Assembly (NCBI GenBank): GCA_024635855.1
Contig: JAGXHZ010000143.1
Location: 1-8,720, forward strand
Direction: 5' to 3'
DNA length: 8,720 nt
From: Sulfuricurvum sp.
GTDB lineage: Bacteria; Campylobacterota; Campylobacteria; Campylobacterales; Sulfurimonadaceae
The position numbers and the translations under genes were made by a program. Position 1 is the first letter of the stretch. Each line of letters starts with the position of its first letter. A model generated the notes under the pieces. The model was not told where the DNA came from. It saw nothing but the letters and a program-made list of their open reading frames with translations, and searched no databases. Below, piece after piece: positions 1 through 6,153 of the stretch.

Positions 1-11
1 ATCACTGATCG

Positions 12-1145
12 GTGCGTAAAGCTTTGTATGATGTAATCATCGTTGGTGCAGGGATTAATGGCTGTGCTTGCGCCTATTTTCTCCACCAAGCAGGATTGAG
101 TGTCGCGCTGATCGATCAATCAGGGATAGCAAGCGGTGGAAGCGGTGCTGCGGGAGCGTTCATCTCCCCTAAAATCTCCAAAGAGGGTGTTTTAAAAGAG
201 ATTATGGGTGAAGCTCATCTCGAAGCGCTTGAATTTTATACCACTTTTTTTCCACAGCATACTCTCCAAAAACCACTTCTTCATATTGCCAAAAATGACG
301 AAGATGGTCAAACCATAAAGCTTTTCAAACAAGAGACACTACTTTGTGCAGGTGCTCCTGACCAAGATACTCTCTCATTGTTAAGCGAAGAAGCCACAAA
401 CTCTGAATCGATTTATTTTGATAACGGAGCTATCGTGGATGCGCAAGGGGTATGTAAGGCACTTGCGCAAGGAGTTGATTTTTATGAAAGAAAAGTAGAA
501 TCGTTAAAACAAGAAGAAAACGGTTGGAGTGTTGGTGATTTGAGGGGCGCACACATTGTTCTTTCTATCGGAGCGTATCCGAAAATCATCCCGATACCCT
601 ATCTCACCCTTCGTGGTATTTGGGGGCATCGTATTGATATTGAAACGACTACCAAGCTGCCGAGTATCCTTCACCATTTTGTCTCTATTTCACCAACCTC
701 GAAAGAGGGTATTATGGCGATTGGAGCAACGCACGATGTACATTTTTCTCCCTTTGGCTCGTCCATATATGAGGTAGAAAAGGGAAGGGCTGAATTACTT
801 GAAAAAGCCTCAAAAACATTAAAATTAGAGTGTATTAAAATCCTCCGCGATTATACGGGATTGCGTTCAGGGTCGAATGACTATCTCCCGATGCTTGGCT
901 CTTTGGTAGATGCGACAGCTACATTGGCTCTCCATCCTCATCTACGTCACGGCAAAGCGGTTTCTTCGAGCGAGTACGTCTATTACCATAATATTACGAT
1001 GATAAACGGTTCAGGAGGATATGGATTTGTTTTAGCACCGTATTTGGCAAAAAGACTTAAAGAGTATTTGCTGGAGGGAAAGCTTCTTGATGAGAGACTC
1101 TCACCATCACGCTTTTTCCCGCGATGGGCAAAACGTCAGTCGTAA
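12..1145 (+). CDS. mnmC: MnmC C-terminal-domain-like FAD-dependent oxidoreductase (stand-alone)
   Basis: This 377-residue protein looks like the FAD oxidoreductase half of MnmC, which removes the carboxymethyl group from cmnm5(s2)U34 in tRNA so that the methyltransferase half can finish mnm5(s2)U34. The sequence shows an N-terminal Rossmann dinucleotide fold with GAGING at residues 12-17 and an acidic D35 at the end of the second strand. It also has a small-residue FAD-contact segment (ASGGSGAAGAF, 40-50), a second FAD strand (IVLSIGAYP, 182-190), an LPMLG motif near 292-296, GSGGYGF at 333-339 and a LSPSRFF tail at 363-369. The last three resemble the E. coli MnmC C-terminus (LPMVG, the GSRG region, LNPNR). 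The E. coli MnmC methyltransferase domain is absent, so a separate MnmD-type enzyme would be needed. The start is GTG; an in-frame TGA at 6-8 rules out an earlier one. A related amino-acid oxidase (DadA/ThiO type) is the alternative call. Confidence 0.72.
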   Translation: MRKALYDVIIVGAGINGCACAYFLHQAGLSVALIDQSGIASGGSGAAGAFISPKISKEGVLKEIMGEAHLEALEFYTTFFPQHTLQKPLLHIAKNDEDGQTIKLFKQETLLCAGAPDQDTLSLLSEEATNSESIYFDNGAIVDAQGVCKALAQGVDFYERKVESLKQEENGWSVGDLRGAHIVLSIGAYPKIIPIPYLTLRGIWGHRIDIETTTKLPSILHHFVSISPTSKEGIMAIGATHDVHFSPFGSSIYEVEKGRAELLEKASKTLKLECIKILRDYTGLRSGSNDYLPMLGSLVDATATLALHPHLRHGKAVSSSEYVYYHNITMINGSGGYGFVLAPYLAKRLKEYLLEGKLLDERLSPSRFFPRWAKRQS

Positions 1146-1600
1146 ACAACTACTCCATAATTATCATCAATACGATAAAAGCGCGAATCACTGGTGATAC
1201 TTAAATCACCTAAACGTCCTAAATGCACATAGCTTTTTTTATTTAATGCAATTCCATTTTCGGTAAAAAAGCGTTTGAGATTGACGAATTTGATGTCATT
1301 AACGTATTTGTATTCAAACTGATTATAGAGACGCATTTTTTTGTACGCAAAGATGTGGGAATCCATATTGAGAGTGGATGCGGCATAGTTGGTAGGCAGG
1401 TATCCGGAGAGATCGGTAAGAGAGGTTTCGATATGCGAATATCTTTCAGGCAAAGTCTGTTTTTCGATAAAAACGTAACGATTAAGCTTGATATGGCGAC
1501 TTTCATTCCAGTACGTATAAGCCGGCGAACTAAGTTGTAACTTGGTATTGATTTCTCGCCAGAGCCAATGTTTATCCAGCAGTGAATAGAGTGCTGACAT
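1136..1600 (-). CDS. Unrecognised tyrosine-rich protein, cotranscribed with NlpC/P60 hydrolase
   Basis: I do not recognise this 154-residue protein. It has no signal peptide and no membrane segment, so it is probably cytoplasmic. It is notably aromatic: 15 of 154 residues are tyrosine, with several phenylalanines, and basic residues are spread throughout. The C-terminal third (about 105-154) alternates short hydrophobic strands and turns (YVHLGRLGDLSI, RFYRIDDNYGVVVYD), suggesting a small alpha/beta fold. The gene begins 6 bases after the stop of the NlpC/P60 gene on the same strand, so the two are very likely one transcript. Upstream of its ATG there is only a weak GAG-type ribosome site. 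Its stop lies inside the end of the convergent oxidoreductase gene, overlapping by 10 bases. The intact reading frame, the tight spacing and the plausible composition support a real gene; function is unknown. Confidence 0.75.
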   Translation of the reverse strand: MSALYSLLDKHWLWREINTKLQLSSPAYTYWNESRHIKLNRYVFIEKQTLPERYSHIETSLTDLSGYLPTNYAASTLNMDSHIFAYKKMRLYNQFEYKYVNDIKFVNLKRFFTENGIALNKKSYVHLGRLGDLSITSDSRFYRIDDNYGVVVYD

Positions 1601-1606
1601 TAATAA

Positions 1607-2404
1607 TCACTCATTTTTAGAATCTTGATCATTAAGCGCTATGCGCTTGGCATACATGAAACGTTGTTTGTAGTATCCCTTGTCGATTGAGTCGTATTGT
1701 ACTTTTTGTCCGGTAAAGGATGCGTGAATAATTTTTCCCTCACCCGCATATATTGCCACATGTGAAGGATCGGATTTGTAAGTACGGTAAAATAATAAAT
1801 CACCCACTTCTAAATCTTTGTAATTGACATCTTCACCGAGTTGTGCTTGTTCAGCTGCGCTGTGTGGAAGTGTAACCCCAAACTGACGATAGACTTGCTG
1901 GGTAAAACCGGAACAGTCGGTACGATCCCCATCCTTATTTCCAAAGCCATAGGGGGTTCCTAAAAACTCTTTGGCTTTCGCCAAAACACGCCCTTTTATG
2001 GAACTTAAATTTGCAAAAAGTGATTTTTTTGGTTTTTCTTCTGTTTTTGCAGTATTCGTCAGCAGTATCGGATCGGGACAGCTGTTTAGTATTTCAACTT
2101 TGGGTGATGAGGGTTTATTAATGACTAAATAGGGTAAGTCATTATTGCCGATAGAAGGTTTTTTAGTAAATACCGGAGTAGCTGCTATGGTTGGCGGTGT
2201 AATGATATAGGGGGTTTGAGGTTTTGTCGGGGTAAGATTATGTATGATTTTTTTGAAAGGACTTGGCTCATCTTGAGAGTTATCAGCAAATCGTGATACT
2301 TCCCGTTCGTATTCTAAAAATAATGAGGTTTCACGTTTTGGAGAATCAGCGAAAAGATGGGTGGAAAAAAAGATAAATGTAATAATTAGATACCTGCTAA
2401 TCAT
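1607..2404 (-). CDS. Exported NlpC/P60 (C40) peptidoglycan endopeptidase
   Basis: This is a predicted cell-wall hydrolase of the NlpC/P60 family, which cuts peptide stems of peptidoglycan in the periplasm. The frame extends to 2449, but I choose the ATG at 2404, giving 265 residues. That ATG follows a near-ideal AGGAGG site 4 bases upstream and opens a clean signal peptide (MISRYLIITFIFFSTHLFA, cleavage before DSPK). No cysteine sits at the cleavage site, so unlike Spr or NlpC it is not an obvious lipoprotein. Residues about 60-105 form a proline/threonine-rich linker. The catalytic domain spans about 143-255, with Cys164 in TDCSGF, His215 in DPSHVAIY and a third polar residue, His227, in IIHAS. 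All three expected catalytic positions are present. The next gene follows after 6 bases. Which bond it cuts cannot be told from sequence. Confidence 0.93.
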   Translation of the reverse strand: MISRYLIITFIFFSTHLFADSPKRETSLFLEYEREVSRFADNSQDEPSPFKKIIHNLTPTKPQTPYIITPPTIAATPVFTKKPSIGNNDLPYLVINKPSSPKVEILNSCPDPILLTNTAKTEEKPKKSLFANLSSIKGRVLAKAKEFLGTPYGFGNKDGDRTDCSGFTQQVYRQFGVTLPHSAAEQAQLGEDVNYKDLEVGDLLFYRTYKSDPSHVAIYAGEGKIIHASFTGQKVQYDSIDKGYYKQRFMYAKRIALNDQDSKNE

Positions 2405-2414
2405 CCAACCTCCT
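2405..2414 (-). promoter_or_regulatory. Ribosome binding site deciding the NlpC/P60 start
   Basis: On the minus strand this reads AGGAGG followed by a 4-base spacer (TTGG) and the ATG at 2404-2402. It is one of the strongest Shine-Dalgarno matches in the window. Together with the signal peptide that starts here, it shows that translation begins at 2404 rather than at the upstream in-frame ATG at 2449. Confidence 0.8.
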
Positions 2415-2451
2415 GTATTCGTCACAATGTAGTTTATTTCGAACCTCAACC

Positions 2452-2457
2452 ATTATA
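2452..2457 (-). promoter_or_regulatory. Putative -10 box (TATAAT) for the NlpC/P60 operon
   Basis: A perfect TATAAT on the minus strand would place transcription start near 2445 and leave a leader of about 40 bases before the ATG at 2404. No TTGACA-like -35 is visible; upstream sequence is A/T-rich, as known for sigma-70 promoters of Campylobacter and Helicobacter. If this promoter is used, the in-frame ATG at 2449 lies upstream of the transcript and cannot be the start. Not experimentally supported. Confidence 0.5.
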
Positions 2458-2463
2458 AATCTA

Positions 2464-2479
2464 AAAAACTTTAGTTTTT
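2464..2479. repeat. A/T-rich inverted repeat between the two divergent -10 boxes
   Basis: AAAAACT at 2464-2470 and AGTTTTT at 2473-2479 are exact reverse complements separated by TT. The repeat lies between the minus-strand TATAAT (2452-2457) and the plus-strand TATAAT (2482-2487). A protein bound here could affect both promoters. The low complexity means chance is also possible. Confidence 0.35.
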
Positions 2480-2481
2480 AT

Positions 2482-2487
2482 TATAAT
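2482..2487 (+). promoter_or_regulatory. Putative -10 box (TATAAT) for the hemH operon
   Basis: A perfect TATAAT preceded by a T-rich tract (TAGTTTTTAT) fits the Campylobacterota vegetative promoter pattern, in which a recognisable -35 is usually missing. Transcription would start near 2494, giving a leader of about 54 bases before hemH that carries the ATGGTA/TACCAT inverted repeat. Confidence 0.5.
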
Positions 2488-2509
2488 TTAATATTCTTGT
2501 CATGGCGTT

Positions 2510-2524
2510 ATGGTACACTACCAT
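2510..2524. repeat. Perfect 6-3-6 inverted repeat in the hemH leader
   Basis: ATGGTA (2510-2515) and TACCAT (2519-2524) are exact reverse complements around a 3-base centre, CAC. It lies just downstream of the predicted hemH transcription start and 23 bases before the ATG at 2548. A 15-base symmetric element is a typical size for a dimeric repressor site; as an RNA hairpin it would be weak. It does not match the Fur or FNR consensus that I know. Confidence 0.4.
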
Positions 2525-2547
2525 TAAAAACAAACAGTAAATGAGGC

Positions 2548-3504
2548 ATGAATTTAGTGAAAGAAGCAATCGTACTTCTCAATATGGGTGGTCCTAATAA
2601 TCTGCGTGAAGTTGAGATGTTTTTAACCAATATGTTTAATGATCCTGCGATTATTCGTACAAAAAGTGTGTTATTACGTCGTTTTATTGCTGGGATAATT
2701 ACTCTTTCGCGTGCTGAAAAATCCCAAGAAATTTATCGACAAATTGGTGGAAAATCACCCATAGTGGATTTAACAACGTCATTGGTTACTAAACTTCAAG
2801 CCGCAGTTGGTGAAGAAGTTATTGTTGATTTTGTCATGCGTTATACCCCTCCAATGGCGGATGAGGTGATTAAAAAGCTGAAAAAAAGCGGTGTTGATAA
2901 AGTATATCTTATCCCTTTGTTTCCGCAATATTCCACCACTACAACAGCATCTTCACTCGATGATTTTGAAGCCGTTTCTCGTAAAAATGAGTGGTATCCT
3001 ATCATGGTAGAGTTAAAACATTTTTTTACTAATGATAAATATAATACTCTTCTGCTGACTCTTATTAAAGAAACGCTTGCTGACAATAATCCGAATGATT
3101 TTGAATTGATTTTTTCTGCTCACGGTTTGCCTCAAAAAATTGTTGATAGCGGAGACCCGTATCAGCGGCATGTAAGTGCTCATGTCGAGCTATTAAAAGA
3201 TAAATTTCATAATGAAGGGATTTATTTTAGAGGGGTTCATTTGGCGTATCAATCCAAAGTAGGTCCAATGAAATGGTTAGAGCCCTCTCTTGAATCGATG
3301 CTGAAGAGTTTGAATACGAAAAAGGTGATTATCGTCCCTATCGCTTTTACGATTGATAATTCTGAAACCAACTATGAACTCTCAATGGAATACGCTGAAA
3401 TTGCTCATGAACTGGGCTATAGCGATTATCGTGTTTGCAAATGCCCTAACGATCATCCTGTATTTGTTAATGTTTTAAAAGAGCTTTATGAGAAAATGAG
3501 ATGA
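2548..3504 (+). CDS. hemH: Ferrochelatase
   Basis: HemH inserts ferrous iron into protoporphyrin IX, the last step of the protoporphyrin-dependent haem pathway, usually at or near the inner membrane. At 318 residues it has normal bacterial length and carries the family's hallmarks in order. These are LLNMGGPNN at residues 10-18, YRQIGGKSP at 63-71, the signature IPLFPQYSTTTTAS at 122-135, and the catalytic histidine His192 in FSAHGLP. Near the C-terminus are YQSKVGP (234-240) and SETNYEL, whose Glu273 corresponds to the conserved active-site glutamate. I see no cysteine cluster for an iron-sulfur site. Start choice is slightly uncertain: GAGG at 2543-2546 is only 1 base from the ATG at 2548 but 10 bases from an in-frame GTG at 2557, which would give a protein 3 residues shorter. 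It leads the six-gene plus-strand run. Confidence 0.96.
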   Translation: MNLVKEAIVLLNMGGPNNLREVEMFLTNMFNDPAIIRTKSVLLRRFIAGIITLSRAEKSQEIYRQIGGKSPIVDLTTSLVTKLQAAVGEEVIVDFVMRYTPPMADEVIKKLKKSGVDKVYLIPLFPQYSTTTTASSLDDFEAVSRKNEWYPIMVELKHFFTNDKYNTLLLTLIKETLADNNPNDFELIFSAHGLPQKIVDSGDPYQRHVSAHVELLKDKFHNEGIYFRGVHLAYQSKVGPMKWLEPSLESMLKSLNTKKVIIVPIAFTIDNSETNYELSMEYAEIAHELGYSDYRVCKCPNDHPVFVNVLKELYEKMR

Positions 3505-3512
3505 AACTATAG

Positions 3513-4145
3513 ATGTCTAAAATTGTCATTTTTGATATGGACGGTACACTGATAAATTCCAGTTTGGATATTACGCTCTCCATCAATTATGTACGTTTAG
3601 TGTGTTACTCTCTTGACCCTTTAACGGAACAATTTGTGGTTGATGCTATTAATGCACATGATCGTAACTTAACCTCTCTTTTCTATGAAACCCAAGAGTA
3701 TGAAAGAAAAGCCAAAGAACTTTTTGAATCCCACTACTACGATCAGTGCATACAAAATGTACATCCTTATCCCCAAATCAAAGAGACACTTGAATATCTT
3801 CAATCCAGTGGATGTCTCATGAGCGTCGCGACCAATGCCCCCAGTGTATTTGCTAAACGGATGTTGACTCATTTGGGTATTGCAGAGTATTTTAGCTGTA
3901 TTATTGGTGCGGATAATGTGGATCAACCAAAACCGCATCCTCAAATGATTGAATTGATTTTAAATCATCATGGTTATGATGTGTGCAACGACCAAGCATG
4001 GATGATCGGTGATAACAGTAAAGATATGCAAGCTGCCAAGAGTGCTAATGTCGGTACAATATTTGCTGCATGGGGATTTAGTGATACGGGTGAGGGTGAT
4101 TATATAGCCTTCGCGCCATCGGAAATCAGATCGATTATTTTATAA
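3513..4145 (+). CDS. HAD-superfamily phosphatase, phosphoglycolate-phosphatase-like
   Basis: This 210-residue protein is a subfamily IA HAD hydrolase, likely a cytoplasmic magnesium-dependent phosphomonoesterase. All four HAD motifs are visible. Motif I is FDMDGT with nucleophile Asp8 and acid/base Asp10, and motif II is ATNAP with Thr107. Motif III is QPKPHP with Lys140, and motif IV is IGDNSKD with Asp167 and Asp171. A helical cap lies between about residues 15 and 85. The layout resembles Gph (2-phosphoglycolate phosphatase) and pyrophosphatase-like PpaX, but HAD substrates cannot be read reliably from sequence, so no symbol is given. The gene starts 8 bases after hemH with no strong ribosome site, suggesting translation coupled to hemH. 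Its stop codon overlaps the ribosome site of the next gene. Confidence 0.88.
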   Translation: MSKIVIFDMDGTLINSSLDITLSINYVRLVCYSLDPLTEQFVVDAINAHDRNLTSLFYETQEYERKAKELFESHYYDQCIQNVHPYPQIKETLEYLQSSGCLMSVATNAPSVFAKRMLTHLGIAEYFSCIIGADNVDQPKPHPQMIELILNHHGYDVCNDQAWMIGDNSKDMQAAKSANVGTIFAAWGFSDTGEGDYIAFAPSEIRSIIL

Positions 4146-4149
4146 GGAG
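4144..4149 (+). promoter_or_regulatory. Shine-Dalgarno site overlapping the upstream stop codon
   Basis: AAGGAG shares two bases with the TAA stop of the HAD gene (4143-4145) and sits 6 bases before the ATG at 4156. This arrangement fixes the start of the membrane coiled-coil protein and suggests that ribosomes finishing the HAD gene help initiate the next one. Confidence 0.7.
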
Positions 4150-4155
4150 CTTACT

Positions 4156-5391
4156 ATGTTTGAAGTTGATCTTTTGGTGTCAATAGTCATGATGTCGTTG
4201 CTTTTTTTACGGCATATTAGCGTCTATAAAGATCGCAATAAAATAAACTATACCCCTGTGGTGTTGGCAATCGGTTTTATCGGGGGGCTTCTTCATTTTG
4301 TGATGCTGGGTGATGGGACAGGATGGTTGTTGGTCTTGCGTGAATCAATGCTGACATTGACGGTTGGAATTGTCCTCTCTACGATTATGAGCGTTATGAG
4401 TCAAACACAAAATGCCCAAAATCAGTACACTAGTAACCTTCGTATTCAAAGTATTGTGGATGATGTAGAGCAGTTAAAACCTCTTTTTAGCACTATCAAC
4501 ACATCGCTTTCCCGTGTAACTCAAATGGAGAGTACGACACACGAACAACTCAAAAATATTTTTAAAGAGGAAATTGAAGCACTGAGTTCAATTTTGAATA
4601 ATCAAAAGTTTTTTATCCAAAAAGTCGAGTCTGTTTTAGCGCAACAGCATCTTGCTCAGGAAAAATTTGAACAGTTTAGCCTCAGTGAGCTACCGAGTCT
4701 GGACAATGTGGTTCATCGTCATATCGATTTATTGCGTATTGCAGAACAGGATCATTTTAATCAGCTTAAAAGTGTCATCAAGAGTTCCAGTGAAGAGAAA
4801 GATGAAATTCATAATGAATTCATTCAAATGAAACATGCTCTCGAAAAACTTCAAAAATCTCATTCGATTGATGGAGCGATGGGAATTATGGAACATGAGT
4901 TCTCACGTATTATTGCTGAATTCGCACGTCATATTCAAACCATTGGCTCAAAAAGTGAGAGCATTGTAACGACGCTGCTGGAAAATGAAACCATACTCAA
5001 AGCTTCTCGTGATCAAAGCGAGCTGATAATGCAGCAAATGGTTTTGTCTTCCAATCAGATGCGTGAAATGAACCACAACACCAAGGAACTCAATGAGTCT
5101 TTGCGACCGCTTGGATCGCTTTTTGGATCGGCGGAGTCGTTGTTTAAAGAGTTTATGATGGCAAAAAGTACTTTGTCTGAGCTTATCGTTACTCTCGAAT
5201 CGTATGAAAAGCATGAACATCGCGCTCTTCGTGAGCATTTAGAAAACGTTGCCAACAATGCAATTGTACAAATGGAACTCTTTACCCAAAATATAGCAAA
5301 ATTTGAGGAAACTCAACGTTTTGTTTCTCCCAAAGATGTACAGGAACTTTCCCATAAAGTGAAGCTTCACCAAAGCTACAATGCTGAATGA
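4156..5391 (+). CDS. Three-helix inner-membrane protein with long cytoplasmic coiled-coil tail, function unknown
   Basis: I do not recognise a named family for this 411-residue protein. The first 82 residues hold three likely transmembrane helices at about 4-20, 34-52 and 57-81, joined by very short loops. The remaining 330 residues are hydrophilic, rich in Gln, Glu, Ser, Leu and Lys, and repeatedly show hydrophobic spacing typical of coiled coils (about 95-235 and 265-400). There is no HAMP, methyl-accepting or enzyme motif that I can identify. The second and third helices, with GFIGG (40-44) and LRESMLTLTVGIVLSTI (61-77), faintly recall the MotA/TolQ/ExbB channel family, whose last helices carry a Leu-x-Thr-x-x-Gly-Ile pattern. 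This is a weak resemblance and no MotB/ExbD/ZorB-like partner is adjacent. The start is well supported by an AAGGAG site. The tail composition suggests a scaffold or oligomerising role (inference). Confidence 0.85.
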   Translation: MFEVDLLVSIVMMSLLFLRHISVYKDRNKINYTPVVLAIGFIGGLLHFVMLGDGTGWLLVLRESMLTLTVGIVLSTIMSVMSQTQNAQNQYTSNLRIQSIVDDVEQLKPLFSTINTSLSRVTQMESTTHEQLKNIFKEEIEALSSILNNQKFFIQKVESVLAQQHLAQEKFEQFSLSELPSLDNVVHRHIDLLRIAEQDHFNQLKSVIKSSSEEKDEIHNEFIQMKHALEKLQKSHSIDGAMGIMEHEFSRIIAEFARHIQTIGSKSESIVTTLLENETILKASRDQSELIMQQMVLSSNQMREMNHNTKELNESLRPLGSLFGSAESLFKEFMMAKSTLSELIVTLESYEKHEHRALREHLENVANNAIVQMELFTQNIAKFEETQRFVSPKDVQELSHKVKLHQSYNAE

Positions 5392-5400
5392 GGAACATTT

Positions 5401-5439
5401 GGATAAAATGCTATTCGTAAAATAATAAAATATGGATAA
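5401..5439 (+). promoter_or_regulatory. Possible internal promoter/leader before the DUF695-RraB gene
   Basis: The gap from 5392 to 5439 is the widest inside the plus-strand run. It is A/T-rich and holds -10-like words (TAAAAT at 5404-5409 and similar further on) without a clear -35. A GGAT at 5434-5437 is the only ribosome-site candidate. A secondary promoter is plausible, but any A/T-rich gap would offer such words. Confidence 0.25.
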
Positions 5440-6153
5440 ATGATGATTGAATACTATGAACAAGCCGATGAAGAGGGACAAAACTATCGAATAGAGGTAG
5501 ATTTATCTCTGGTTGATGAGGTTCCTGATCTTGAAAAACCTTGGCTATTATGGTTTTTTGTCAAAGTGGCTAACAGTGAAGATACTGAGTTTATCGGTTT
5601 TAGAGATGACCTCATCGTGACGCTTGATGCACAAGTAGAAGCAGTGTATGCCGGTACTATTGTAAAAGATGGGTGGTGTGAGCTTTATTTTTACGCATCT
5701 ACGTCTAAAAAGTTTGAAAACATTACCTCGGAAGTTATGGCTCGACACACTAAATATGCCTACGAGCGCGGTTCTTCAAAAGACACAAAATGGGAGATGT
5801 ATCAAGAGCGTCTGTATCCGGAGCCTTTTGACATAATCAGCATACAAAGCCGTCATACTCTCGAAGCACTTTTGGAAGAGGGGGATGATTTGAATGTCTC
5901 TAGAGAGGTGGAACATTATTTCTTTTTTCAAACGCCTACCGCGTTGCAGCGTTTTGCAGCGTCAATGATTTCAGATGGGTTTAGTCTAAAAGAGCATATT
6001 AATGATGATGAGAGTGATTATGTGTATGGAGTGACTTTGACAAAAATAGAGTCTGTAACTCCCCAACAAGTCAATGAAACGACGTCAACGCTTTATGAAT
6101 TGGTGATACAAGAACATGGTCATTATGAGGGCTGGAGTACGGTGCTTTCTTGA
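5440..6153 (+). CDS. DUF695 domain plus RraB-like domain protein
   Basis: This 237-residue soluble protein appears to join two domains. Residues about 10-125 resemble DUF695, an uncharacterised domain with aromatic strands (WLLWFFVKV at 35-43, WCELYFYAS at 79-87). Residues about 145-235 resemble RraB: LEEGDDLNVSREVEHYFFF (145-163), SDGF (178-181), YGVTLTK (196-202) and the closing HGHYEGWST, which mirrors the family's GGxYDGWET end. In E. coli RraB binds RNase E and lowers its activity. Campylobacterota are understood to use RNase J and RNase Y instead, so that role cannot simply be transferred. Two adjacent ATGs (5440 and 5443) are possible starts; the second is better spaced from GGAT at 5434. 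The stop overlaps the next gene's TTG start by 4 bases, indicating translational coupling. Confidence 0.8.
   Translation: MMIEYYEQADEEGQNYRIEVDLSLVDEVPDLEKPWLLWFFVKVANSEDTEFIGFRDDLIVTLDAQVEAVYAGTIVKDGWCELYFYASTSKKFENITSEVMARHTKYAYERGSSKDTKWEMYQERLYPEPFDIISIQSRHTLEALLEEGDDLNVSREVEHYFFFQTPTALQRFAASMISDGFSLKEHINDDESDYVYGVTLTKIESVTPQQVNETTSTLYELVIQEHGHYEGWSTVLS

Noticed and set aside
1..19. End of an upstream gene at a TGA (6-8) or TAA (17-19)
   Set aside because: Too few bases are visible to show coding in either frame, although tight packing makes an upstream gene plausible.
2405..2449. A 15-residue N-terminal extension of the NlpC/P60 protein from an ATG at 2449
   Set aside because: It lacks a ribosome site, would bury the signal peptide, and its start lies at or upstream of the predicted transcription start; the ATG at 2404 has a strong AGGAGG.
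4948..5258. Overlapping minus-strand open frames inside the coiled-coil gene
   Set aside because: No ribosome sites, low-complexity translations, and the plus strand is the convincing coding frame.
4156..5391. Firm assignment of the membrane coiled-coil protein as ZorA, MotA or a chemoreceptor
   Set aside because: No partner gene nearby, no HAMP or methyl-accepting signature, and only a faint helix pattern; kept as a hypothesis only.
5396..5410. CATTT-GGATA-AAATG inverted repeat before the DUF695-RraB gene
   Set aside because: Arms are only 5 bases and A/T-rich in an A/T-rich gap; expected by chance.
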